A stretch of 64,000 nt of DNA from Wocania_A spongiicola (lineage in GTDB: Bacteria > Bacteroidota > Bacteroidia > Flavobacteriales > Flavobacteriaceae). Under the pieces are notes generated by a model, which was not told the origin of the DNA, did not search any database, and saw only the letters and a list, made by a program, of their open reading frames with translations. A program made the translations under genes and the position numbers. The stretch is taken from contig NZ_JAMFLZ010000003.1 of assembly GCF_023502325.1 (NCBI RefSeq), positions 534,648 to 598,647 of the forward strand, written 5' to 3'. Positions 36,966 through 44,997 of this stretch are shown here, one piece after another. Position 1 is the stretch's first letter; each line of letters begins with the position of its first letter.

Positions 36966-37499
36966 ATGGCAAAACAACTAAACAAATCAACATTTAAATT
37001 GCAACTCACTCACTACAATACCAACTTTAAAAAACAAACATTCCCAATAACTTTGGTTTGCGACCATGTTACCAATGCTCCAAATATTGGAAGTTTATTT
37101 AGAATTGCTGATGCCTTTGGTATTGAAAAACTTATACTGTGTGGAGAGCATATTCCATTTGGACGAAAAATGACTAAAACCTCAAGAGCTACAGAAAAAG
37201 TGGTTCGTTACGAGGTTGTAAAATCAGCTTCAAAAACTGTAGAAAACCTAAAAAATGAGAACTATCAAATCATAGCATTAGAAATTACAGATGCTAGTAG
37301 AGCTATCCATTCTTTTAATTTCTCAAAAGAAAAACCAATCGCTTTAGTTATTGGTGATGAGAATTTTGGAGTTTCAGAAGATATTCTGAAAATTTCAGAT
37401 GCCATTATTCATATAGATATGTTTGGGCAAAATAGTAGTATGAATGTAGTACAAGCTACAAACATAGCTTTATACGAAATGACCAAACAGCTTTTATAA
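36966..37499 (+). CDS. TrmH/SpoU family RNA methyltransferase
   Basis: A 177-residue SPOUT methyltransferase consisting of little more than the catalytic domain. Motif 1 is NIGSLFRIADAFGIEKLILCG with Asn and Arg in the expected places; motif 2 is LVIGDENFGVSEDIL; motif 3 is IDMFGQNSSMNVVQATNIALYEM, containing the SxNV signature. It probably 2'-O-methylates a tRNA or rRNA ribose; the target is not determined. It lies 14 bases after the DUF4159 gene and 39 bases before the permease gene. Confidence 0.9.
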   Translation: MAKQLNKSTFKLQLTHYNTNFKKQTFPITLVCDHVTNAPNIGSLFRIADAFGIEKLILCGEHIPFGRKMTKTSRATEKVVRYEVVKSASKTVENLKNENYQIIALEITDASRAIHSFNFSKEKPIALVIGDENFGVSEDILKISDAIIHIDMFGQNSSMNVVQATNIALYEMTKQLL

Positions 37500-37538
37500 T
37501 TTATTACTTTCTTCGGTAAATAATATTATATTTACTAC

Positions 37539-38627
37539 ATGAATTCCAACACCATATCAAACGGTATTTTAAAGGCTTTAGGTATTATTCTAGGTATAGC
37601 CTTAGTATTATTTTTTCTTTATAAAATACAATCGGTTATAGTATACATTGCTATAGCAGCAGTTATATCATTAATTGGGAGGCCCATCGTTTTATTTTTG
37701 CAACGCCGTTTAAAATTTAAAAATACTATTGCAGTAATTGTAACAATGGTAGTTCTTTTAGGTCTTTTTATAGGTTTAGTAAGTCTCTTTATTCCTTTAG
37801 TAGTAGAACAAGGACATAATCTGTCCTTATTAAATATTGATGAGTTACAAAGTAATGTTGAGGATTTATACAGGGAAATAATTTCATATTTTGATTTAAA
37901 TAAAATTGATATTGAACAGTCTATTAAAGATTCTAACCTTCTCACTAAAATAGACTATTCACTAATTCCAAATTTTTTAAATTCTGTGGTTAGCGGATTA
38001 GGTAGTTTTAGTATTGGATTATTTTCGGTATTGTTTATATCCTTTTTTTTCTTAAAAGACAGCAAATTATTTGAAAATGGCATTTTAACTTTCATTCCAG
38101 ACAATAAAGAATCTCGCTGGAAAGATTCTTCAACAAAAATTAAAGATTTACTTTCAAGATACTTTGTAGGTCTTATTTTTCAAATACTTATACTATTCAT
38201 AATTTATACAATAGGGCTACTTATTATAGGCGTAGAAAATGCTATAGTTATAGCATTTTTATGTGCTTTACTTAACCTAATCCCTTATGTTGGACCATTG
38301 GTTGGAGCATTTCTAATGCTTACACTCACTATGACAAGTAATCTTGGGCAAAGCTTTAGTGAGGTAATTTTACCTAAAACCTTTTGGGTATTTATAGTAT
38401 TTATGATTGGACAATTGGTTGATAATTTTGGAAGTCAGCCTATAATTTTTTCGAAAAGTGTAAAATCTCATCCTTTAGAGATTTTCTTAATCATTCTAAT
38501 TACTGGTATTTTGTTTGGTGTTATTGGTTTAATAATTGCGGTTCCTGCTTATACTGCTATAAAAGTAATTTTAAAGGAATTTTTATCCGAAAACAAAATT
38601 GTAAAAAAACTTACCAAAGATCTATAA
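37539..38627 (+). CDS. AI-2E family transporter
   Basis: A 362-residue polytopic inner-membrane protein with about eight hydrophobic segments and the family's conserved C-terminal half: ALLNLIPYVGPLVGAFL around residue 250, QLVDNFGSQPIIFSKSVKSHPL, and GVIGLIIAVPAYTAIKVI. The family was named after the autoinducer-2 exporter TqsA, but many members are Na+/H+ antiporters or carry unknown substrates, so signalling should not be assumed. The next gene starts 6 bases later, so the two are translationally close. Confidence 0.92.
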   Translation: MNSNTISNGILKALGIILGIALVLFFLYKIQSVIVYIAIAAVISLIGRPIVLFLQRRLKFKNTIAVIVTMVVLLGLFIGLVSLFIPLVVEQGHNLSLLNIDELQSNVEDLYREIISYFDLNKIDIEQSIKDSNLLTKIDYSLIPNFLNSVVSGLGSFSIGLFSVLFISFFFLKDSKLFENGILTFIPDNKESRWKDSSTKIKDLLSRYFVGLIFQILILFIIYTIGLLIIGVENAIVIAFLCALLNLIPYVGPLVGAFLMLTLTMTSNLGQSFSEVILPKTFWVFIVFMIGQLVDNFGSQPIIFSKSVKSHPLEIFLIILITGILFGVIGLIIAVPAYTAIKVILKEFLSENKIVKKLTKDL

Positions 38628-38633
38628 TCACTG

Positions 38634-39815
38634 TTGAATCATTCTATTTTAAATATTGAAATTCAAGAGTTTATAAACAAAAGCTTGAATGTTGATATTT
38701 CAAAATTACTACTAAAAGGTATCCATTTTCAAGGTGTGGGAACCAAAGAAGTTATCGAACAAATTGAAGCCAAAAAGCGTTGTGAAAAAAAATTAGCAAC
38801 ATGGTTTAGCTCAGAAAATATATACTATCCCAATAAATTAAACATTGAGCAAACATCTTCTGAAGTTACTGCAAAATACAAATCAAGCTTGGTTAATGGC
38901 GAATCTATTATAGATTTAACCGGAGGTTTCGGGGTGGATTGTTACTACTTTTCAAAACACTTTAAAACTGTAGAGCATTGTGAAATTAATGAAAAACTTT
39001 CAAATATTGTTAGCTATAATTACAAACAGCTCAATATTAAAAATATAAGCACGCATAATATCGATGGTATTGAATATTTAAAAAACAGTAAAAAATCATA
39101 CGATTGGATATATATTGACCCTTCTAGGCGACATGATAGTAAAGGCAAGGTCTTTTTTTTAAATGATTGTTTGCCTAACATTCCAGAATATTCAGATTTA
39201 CTTTTTAAGCATTCAAAAAATATTTTAATTAAAACTTCTCCTCTACTCGATTTATCAATTGGCATTAACGAGTTAAAACATGTAAAAACCATTTATGTAG
39301 TAGCTGTAAATAATGAAGTAAAAGAATTACTTTGGGTTTTGGAGCGAGATTTTTGTGGGGAGGTTAATGTTGAAACTGTTAACATTAAAAATGAATTAAA
39401 AGATTTTTTTCAATTTTCTTTAGAAAAAGAAAAAGCTTCAACATCTAAATACAGTCAACCACTAACCTATTTATACGAGCCAAATAGTGCTATTTTAAAA
39501 GGCGGAGGGTTTCATTCAATTTCAAAACAATTAAATGTTTTTAAGCTTCACCAACATTCTCATTTGTATACTAGCAAATTGCTTTTAGATTTCCCTGGAA
39601 GGTGCTTCAAAATTGAAAGTATATTACCTTTCAATAAAAAAGCATTAAAAAGAGAAGCCATTAAAAAGGCAAATATTACAACACGAAATTTTCCAGATAC
39701 TGTTCAGCAAATCAGAAAAAAATTCAATATTAAAGATGGTGGAAATATTTACTTATTTTTTACTACAAATATTAGTAATCAAAAAATTGTAATTATTTGT
39801 ATTAAAACAGATTAG
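38634..39815 (+). CDS. Class I SAM-dependent methyltransferase with THUMP-like domain
   Basis: A 393-residue protein. Residues 95-200 form a Rossmann methyltransferase: the SAM motif IIDLTGGFGVDCYYFSKHF, the acidic residue in HCEINEKL, and the motif IDPSRRHDSKGK, where DPSRR stands in the place of the DPPY-type motif of nucleic acid methyltransferases. The C-terminal part (from SQPLTYLYEPNSAILKGGGF) matches the THUMP-like domain found after such enzymes in Bacteroidota. RNA is the likely substrate but this is unproven. The start is TTG at 38634; no ATG precedes the conserved region. It is the last gene of the plus-strand set. Confidence 0.82.
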   Translation: MNHSILNIEIQEFINKSLNVDISKLLLKGIHFQGVGTKEVIEQIEAKKRCEKKLATWFSSENIYYPNKLNIEQTSSEVTAKYKSSLVNGESIIDLTGGFGVDCYYFSKHFKTVEHCEINEKLSNIVSYNYKQLNIKNISTHNIDGIEYLKNSKKSYDWIYIDPSRRHDSKGKVFFLNDCLPNIPEYSDLLFKHSKNILIKTSPLLDLSIGINELKHVKTIYVVAVNNEVKELLWVLERDFCGEVNVETVNIKNELKDFFQFSLEKEKASTSKYSQPLTYLYEPNSAILKGGGFHSISKQLNVFKLHQHSHLYTSKLLLDFPGRCFKIESILPFNKKALKREAIKKANITTRNFPDTVQQIRKKFNIKDGGNIYLFFTTNISNQKIVIICIKTD

Positions 39816-39831
39816 AAAATTAAAACACAAT

Positions 39832-41841
39832 TTATTCTATACATTTAAGCTTATCTATAAAAAAATTTTTATAATCTATATCTGAAATGTTTTTCGTCCT
39901 TTTTGTACCCTTAAATAATATAGATTTAATTGGGGATTCTTTCAGCTTTTGAATATGAGAACTAGATATTCTGCCTTTAAAGTTGAAGTTATCGCAATCA
40001 ATATTCCATGAATGGTATAACACTAATGTTTGGTTATTTTCAAGCGTGATTTTTACTGAAGACCTATTACTTGGCAAATAACTAGCACAGCCTAAGTTTT
40101 CTGATAAAGTTAAAAAAACACTTATAGTTTTTCCCTGTCTATACAATTCTGCTGTAACATTATTATTTATTTTATAAAGTTCTGTTCTAATTAATTTTTC
40201 TTTATAAAATTCATCATATTCATTGATTAGATATTTACAATTGTTATCAAATTTCTCTTTATTAGCATTTTGCCTCTCTAATTTTTTAGCTTTAGCGATG
40301 GAATCTTGCTGTCTTTTAGCTTTCTCTTCTGCTTGTTTTCGTAATAACTCTTGCACAACTATACGTTGCCTTTCTAGCTCTTTAGCTTGAGCGATGGAAT
40401 CTTGCTCTCTTCTAGCTTTCTCCTCTGCTTGTTTTCGTAATAACTCTTGCACAACTATACGTTGTCTTTCTAGTTCTTTAACTTGAACGATGGAATCTCG
40501 TTGTCTTTTAGCTTTCTCCTCTGCTTGTTTTCGTAATAACTCTTGTGCTGCTATACGTTGTTTTTCTAGCTCTTTAACTTGAGCGATGGAATCTCGTTGT
40601 CTTTTAGCTTTCTCCTCTGCTTGTTTTCGTAATAACTCTTGTGCTGCTATACGTTGTCTTTCCAGCTCTTTAACTTGAGCTATAGAATCTCGCTGTCTTT
40701 TAGCTTTCTCCTCTGCTTGTTTTCGTAATAACTCTTGCGTTGCTATACGTTGCCTTTCCAGCTCTTTAACTTGAGCTATAGAATCTCGTTGTCTTTTAAC
40801 TTTCTCCTCTGCTTGTTTTCGTAATAACTCTTGTGTTGCTATACGTTGTCTTTCTAGCTCTTTAACTTGAGCTATAGAATCTCGTTGTCTTTTAACTTTC
40901 TCCTCTGCTTGTTTTCGTAATAACTCTTGTGCTGCTATACGTTGTCTTTCTAGTTCTTTAACTTGAGCGATGGAATCTCGCTGTCTTCTAGCTTTCTCCT
41001 CTGCTTGTTTTCGTAATAACTCTTGTGCTGCTACACGTTGTCTTTCCAACTCTTTAACTTGAGCGATGGAATCTCGCTGTCTTCTGGCTTTCTCCTCCGC
41101 TTGTTTTTGTAATAACTCTTGTGCTGCTACACGTTGTCTTTCTAGTTCTTTAACTTGAGCGATGGAATCTCGCTGTCTTCTGGCTTTCTCCTCTGCTTGT
41201 TTTCGTAATAACTCTTGTGCTGCTACACGTTGTCTTTCCAACTCTTTAACTTGAGCTATAGAATCTCGCTGTCTTCTGGCTTTCTCCTCTGCTTGTTTTC
41301 GTAATAACTCTTGTGCTGCTATACGTTGTCTTTCTAGTTCTTTAACTTGAGCGATGGAATCTTGTTGTCTTTTAGCTTTCTCCTCTGCTTGTTTTCGTAA
41401 TAACTCTTGTGCTACTATACGTTGTCTTTCTAGCTCTTTAGCCTTAACAATGGAGTCCTTCTTTCTTTTTTCTCTTTCAGCTGGACTATTTCTAATAATC
41501 TCTTGTATCCTTTTTTTTCTATTTTCTCTTTCTTCAATTACTTTAAGCCTTTCTTTTTCTTGAAAGTCATAATATAAATCCATCATCTCTTCATTAATAA
41601 ATAAAAAATCAGAATTTAAAAACCCAACCCATTCCTTATATTGTACTTTATAATTATCTCTTCCTACATAATCAACTACAATACATTTCTCATTTTTTTT
41701 GAATAATGTTAAGGTCTTAGGAGACGTGGTTAAACTATCGTATAAGGCACCGTCTTCACTAAATCTTGTAGAAATAGAAACATCTTGAGAGAAAATGTAA
41801 TTTGATATTACAAAGCAAATAAATAGGAGATTTTTTTTCAT
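39832..41841 (-). CDS. Secreted protein with SH3-like domain and twelve 32-residue coiled-coil repeats
   Basis: A 669-residue protein. Its signal peptide (KNLLFICFVISNYIFS, cleavage before QDV) is followed by an SH3-like domain (about 25-85, ending QYKEWVGFLNSDFLFINEE), then a charged helix. Residues 123-506 are twelve consecutive 32-residue repeats, consensus RDSIAQVKELERQRIAAQ then ELLRKQAEEKAK, with a partial thirteenth. A non-repetitive C-terminal domain of about 145 residues follows, with NCKYLINEYDEFYKEKLI at its start. The repeats are heptad-like and highly charged, predicting a single rod about 55-60 nm long. Function is unknown; a periplasmic spacer or structural rod is plausible. 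It is convergent with the methyltransferase gene. Confidence 0.8.
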   Translation of the reverse strand: MKKNLLFICFVISNYIFSQDVSISTRFSEDGALYDSLTTSPKTLTLFKKNEKCIVVDYVGRDNYKVQYKEWVGFLNSDFLFINEEMMDLYYDFQEKERLKVIEERENRKKRIQEIIRNSPAEREKRKKDSIVKAKELERQRIVAQELLRKQAEEKAKRQQDSIAQVKELERQRIAAQELLRKQAEEKARRQRDSIAQVKELERQRVAAQELLRKQAEEKARRQRDSIAQVKELERQRVAAQELLQKQAEEKARRQRDSIAQVKELERQRVAAQELLRKQAEEKARRQRDSIAQVKELERQRIAAQELLRKQAEEKVKRQRDSIAQVKELERQRIATQELLRKQAEEKVKRQRDSIAQVKELERQRIATQELLRKQAEEKAKRQRDSIAQVKELERQRIAAQELLRKQAEEKAKRQRDSIAQVKELEKQRIAAQELLRKQAEEKAKRQRDSIVQVKELERQRIVVQELLRKQAEEKARREQDSIAQAKELERQRIVVQELLRKQAEEKAKRQQDSIAKAKKLERQNANKEKFDNNCKYLINEYDEFYKEKLIRTELYKINNNVTAELYRQGKTISVFLTLSENLGCASYLPSNRSSVKITLENNQTLVLYHSWNIDCDNFNFKGRISSSHIQKLKESPIKSILFKGTKRTKNISDIDYKNFFIDKLKCIE
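40324..41475 (-). repeat. Twelve tandem 96-bp coding repeats
   Basis: Twelve in-frame units of exactly 96 bases lie end to end inside the coiled-coil gene, each containing a near-identical block such as GCTTGTTTTCGTAATAACTC on the plus strand. Differences between units are few and many are synonymous. This suggests recent expansion or ongoing homogenisation, and a locus prone to copy-number change. Confidence 0.95.
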
Positions 41842-41915
41842 ATAATCTATTTGCTAAGCTAATAAATATTATAATTAATTAACTAAGGAATTTTATAATT
41901 CCAAAAAGTTTAAAA

Positions 41916-41949
41916 ACAAAAAAGCTTCACTTTGCAAGTGAAGCTTTTT
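41916..41949 (-). terminator. Terminator downstream of tRNA-Arg (may work in both directions)
   Basis: A near-perfect hairpin, AAAGCTTCACTT (41921-41932) against AAGTGAAGCTTT (41936-41947), with T-tracts on both strands. On the minus strand it lies immediately after the tRNA 3' end. It also separates the tRNA from the coiled-coil gene. Confidence 0.88.
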
Positions 41950-41950
41950 G

Positions 41951-42024
41951 TGAGCCCTGAAGGATTCGAACCTTCGACCGCCTCCTTAGAAGGGAGGTGC
42001 TCTATCCAGCTGAGCTAAGAGCCC
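41951..42024 (-). tRNA. tRNA-Arg (anticodon TCT)
   Basis: The minus strand folds into a complete cloverleaf of 74 bases. The acceptor stem is GGGCTCT against AGGGCTC (two G-T wobbles) with discriminator A. The D arm is GCTCAGCTGGATAGAGC, the anticodon arm CCTCC-CTTCTAA-GGAGG with anticodon TCT, and the T arm GAAGG-TTCGAAT-CCTTC. The 3' CCA is not encoded. It reads AGA codons, common in this AT-rich genome. It marks the border between the housekeeping block and the polysaccharide locus. Confidence 0.97.
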
Positions 42025-42191
42025 GTAGTTTTTATGTTTCTACTTAACAGTATTGAAGTGGTTAAAAACTGCCACTCAAATTATATTCTTTAAAATCAAA
42101 CTTTACACTTTTTAATTAAACTTAGCAACTAAAAAATATTGTTATTTGAATTAGAACTTTTGTTTTTATTTTACCTTTTTTAAGGTGCGTG

Positions 42192-42222
42192 CAAATATAA
42201 TATGCTATTCAGTATTAAGCAA
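42192..42222 (-). promoter_or_regulatory. Promoter for tRNA-Arg (TTG-20-TATATTTG)
   Basis: On the minus strand a TTG (42220-42222) is followed after 20 bases by TATATTTG (42192-42199), a good match to the Bacteroidota consensus. It implies a leader of about 160 bases before the tRNA. The rest of the 347-base gap from 42025 to 42371 is AT-rich and shows no gene; a small ACCTT/AAGGT hairpin lies near 42173. Confidence 0.5.
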
Positions 42223-42371
42223 GATTATTTTATGATTTTTATTTAAATCAATAAGTTTGTAGTTTATTATTCATATCCTTTGATTTAATCCATTGATGTT
42301 AGTTGTTTTTTGATAAGTGTAATATAATAATGGAAAAAATTACTAGATGATTAATTTTTCCTAAATCATAT

Positions 42372-44981
42372 CTAGAAAACAAATTTAATTTTACTTGTGT
42401 TAGGTGTTATACCAGATTTAGTTTTCCAAATGTTTAAGTCTGGTTCTCCAACTTTAATTGTATATGAATTCAAGTTATCAAATACTTTGAGTTTAAATAT
42501 GTTTGTATTAAGGCGTAATGAGTATTCTGTTTCATTTGTGGATTCATTTATAATTTCCACTACAGGTTTTTTCAAGCCTTCAATTTTAATTTCTGGTAAG
42601 TATGCTTGAGCCTTACGTCCATAATTATCTTCTTGAGTAATTGTTTGAGGCCAACCAGGATATTGTGCATCTTTTTCATCTGGATTAACAAATCGTTTAT
42701 AACATTCAGTTTTAATGGTTCTGTCTTTTTTGTTGAAAGTAACTATACCATAACCAACTGCTCTATTATGTAAAACTTTAGGTTCTAAATGCATATTGTG
42801 TGGGTTTGCGACAGCTTTAACTGTCATTTTATTGCCAAACCCATCTAAATGATTGCCAGTATACGCAGGATTTATATAACTATGATTAGAACTATCTACT
42901 GGTGGCCAAAAACGCCGCGGCCAAATGTTATTTAAAGCTGGTCCTGCAAAAGCAAATCCGCTATCACCAAATTCTTCTACACCATATTGAACAAAAGACC
43001 CTAAATGTTGGTCGCCTGCTATATGAAATGCAAAAGCTTTTCTAATAATTTCAACGGCCTTGTCTCTTTTATTAGCTGGCCAACCATTAGAATCCATATC
43101 TACAGTAGCTTTATCTCCTTCTATATACTCACCAATTTCTGGAATATACAGTTTAGGTATTACAGCTCCTGTTTTTGCTTCTTTTGGTAATGTTGCAACC
43201 GTAGCAAAATTGGTTTGTGATAGAACTGCTTTCATTTCGGCTCCATGAGACCAATCTTTACCCCATGTTTCTAAAAACTGTTCTTGTCGCTCTCCTAATA
43301 AATCTGCTTTTAAATCTCTGTACTGCTTAATATCAAAATCATCAGCCATAATCCAACCATTATTCACCTTTGCCTCTTTTGGCAAAATATGAGCGGGTGC
43401 CGATTTAAATTTTCTATCTTCTAAAATAGCAAAACTGATTCCAGCATAATTCCAATGTGTGTAATAAACACCTATATTGTTCTTAACTGGTGTAGGATTG
43501 TATGGGTCTGGTAAGTGACTGGTTTGAGTAAATTGCACCATATTAACCCATTCTGGAGACATTTTATATCCTCCACTATCCTGTGATGATGCTCCATAAC
43601 CATTACTATTGTCTGCTAACTTTCCTTCTTCACCCCAAATATTACCATGATAGACATCATGATCGTCAGGAATTATTGCACAAGGTCGATGTCTAAACAA
43701 TTCGCGGTAAGACCATCCAAACATAAACCACTTACGCAAATAATCCAGACAAATTTTATCAAAACCTCCAGTAAATTGCGCTCCAAAACCTCCTGTACCT
43801 TCATAAAATTGGTCTCCAAGAAATAAACAGATATCTGGATTTAATTTTGAGACATTTTCATTAACATCTGAATCTGGAAATCCATAGTCGAAATTACAGC
43901 TAAAAACAGCAGCTTTTAATGTTTCTTTATTTTTAGGTTCTCTTAAAATAGTACCTTCATAATCATATTGATGTAAGCCCTCTACTAAAGGTATTTGCAA
44001 ACGAATTCTATATGGGATATTTGTTGTAGTATTCCAATTAGCTATCGAAAAATTAACAGCACGTCCTGCATGCGTAATTACTTGCTCCTCTTGAGTAACC
44101 CATTCATCACCTGTTTTAAATTGCAACAAAACCTTGTGCCCCTTTACCTCTTCTACCGGAGACAATTGAGTTGTAATTTTCAACTTATTTTGATGTAAGG
44201 TGTATTGTGAAAAACAAATGGGTCCGAAAATATTATCCTCATTTGAATAAAGTGATTCAGAGTTAATACTCCAGTGTTCAAACTCAACTACTGGTTTGTA
44301 GTTATTATTTCTTTTAACATCTATATCTGAAAGTAGAGCAAAGCCTCCTTTTAAGTTTTCATAAGACGCTTCAAAATTATTTATAGTGTATAATGTTTTA
44401 TTAGAAGAATCTTTAACATCAACTTTAAGCAATTGTTTATCAATTCCTTTACTTTTAACATTAATGTTTAAAGTGAATTTGTTAGGAATTTTAGTAAACT
44501 TCGTTTTATAAATTTTATCTCCTACAACTAAATCGCCTTTGAGATTTAGTCCAATATCTAAACCTTTTCCAAAAACCGCAGCAGATCGATAATCGTCAAA
44601 TCTTCCTTTAGTTCCAATTCTAACTCCAAAACAGCTTTTTCCTGAATTTTCAATCCTACTGTCTAAAACATTTATTGTAACTTTAGTTTGGTATTCGGCA
44701 TTACCGTTCGGGTTTTGCACTGTAAGCAAGTGTAAGTTTCTGTTTTTTCCTTTAACTGTACATACCACTTTCCCATTAATTAACTCCCAATCTTGCAGTC
44801 TATTCCCCCAATATTGTGGGCCAACCCACTTCATGTTTTGCCATAAATGCCACTCGCTTTTATATGCCAAAATCTTTTGATTGGAGAATCTAATTTTAGA
44901 AAGATTTGTAATTCCGTAACAAGATGCTGCAGGGATAACAGACCCTAATAAAAAGGTTTTTATGTAATTTCTTCGATTCAT
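42372..44981 (-). CDS. PhoD-like metallophosphatase, lipoprotein or Tat-type signal
   Basis: An 869-residue protein with signal MNRRNYIKTFLLGS ending PAASC: a twin-arginine-like start and a cysteine at 21 that fits a lipobox. Residues 40-245 form a beta-rich, concanavalin-like N-terminal part (WHLWQNMKWVGPQYWGN). The PhoD-type catalytic domain follows: FSCNFD near 361, LFLGDQFYEGTGG (D390), PDDHDVYHGN (439-446), and HIAGDQHLGSF near 655. PhoD enzymes hydrolyse phosphate mono- and diesters using Fe and Ca. The substrate here is unknown. Its place 16 bases after a sulfatase gene suggests work on the same polymer, but a general phosphate-scavenging role is also possible. Confidence 0.85.
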   Translation of the reverse strand: MNRRNYIKTFLLGSVIPAASCYGITNLSKIRFSNQKILAYKSEWHLWQNMKWVGPQYWGNRLQDWELINGKVVCTVKGKNRNLHLLTVQNPNGNAEYQTKVTINVLDSRIENSGKSCFGVRIGTKGRFDDYRSAAVFGKGLDIGLNLKGDLVVGDKIYKTKFTKIPNKFTLNINVKSKGIDKQLLKVDVKDSSNKTLYTINNFEASYENLKGGFALLSDIDVKRNNNYKPVVEFEHWSINSESLYSNEDNIFGPICFSQYTLHQNKLKITTQLSPVEEVKGHKVLLQFKTGDEWVTQEEQVITHAGRAVNFSIANWNTTTNIPYRIRLQIPLVEGLHQYDYEGTILREPKNKETLKAAVFSCNFDYGFPDSDVNENVSKLNPDICLFLGDQFYEGTGGFGAQFTGGFDKICLDYLRKWFMFGWSYRELFRHRPCAIIPDDHDVYHGNIWGEEGKLADNSNGYGASSQDSGGYKMSPEWVNMVQFTQTSHLPDPYNPTPVKNNIGVYYTHWNYAGISFAILEDRKFKSAPAHILPKEAKVNNGWIMADDFDIKQYRDLKADLLGERQEQFLETWGKDWSHGAEMKAVLSQTNFATVATLPKEAKTGAVIPKLYIPEIGEYIEGDKATVDMDSNGWPANKRDKAVEIIRKAFAFHIAGDQHLGSFVQYGVEEFGDSGFAFAGPALNNIWPRRFWPPVDSSNHSYINPAYTGNHLDGFGNKMTVKAVANPHNMHLEPKVLHNRAVGYGIVTFNKKDRTIKTECYKRFVNPDEKDAQYPGWPQTITQEDNYGRKAQAYLPEIKIEGLKKPVVEIINESTNETEYSLRLNTNIFKLKVFDNLNSYTIKVGEPDLNIWKTKSGITPNTSKIKFVF

Positions 44982-44997
44982 TATTGTATAAAAGGTA

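Noticed and set aside
37539..38627. Quorum-sensing role from the AI-2E family name.
   Set aside because: The family name is historical; no LuxS or other signalling gene is in the window.
40324..41475. Regular 96-base spacing suggested a CRISPR-like array.
   Set aside because: The repeats are contiguous with no unique spacers and are coding in one frame throughout.
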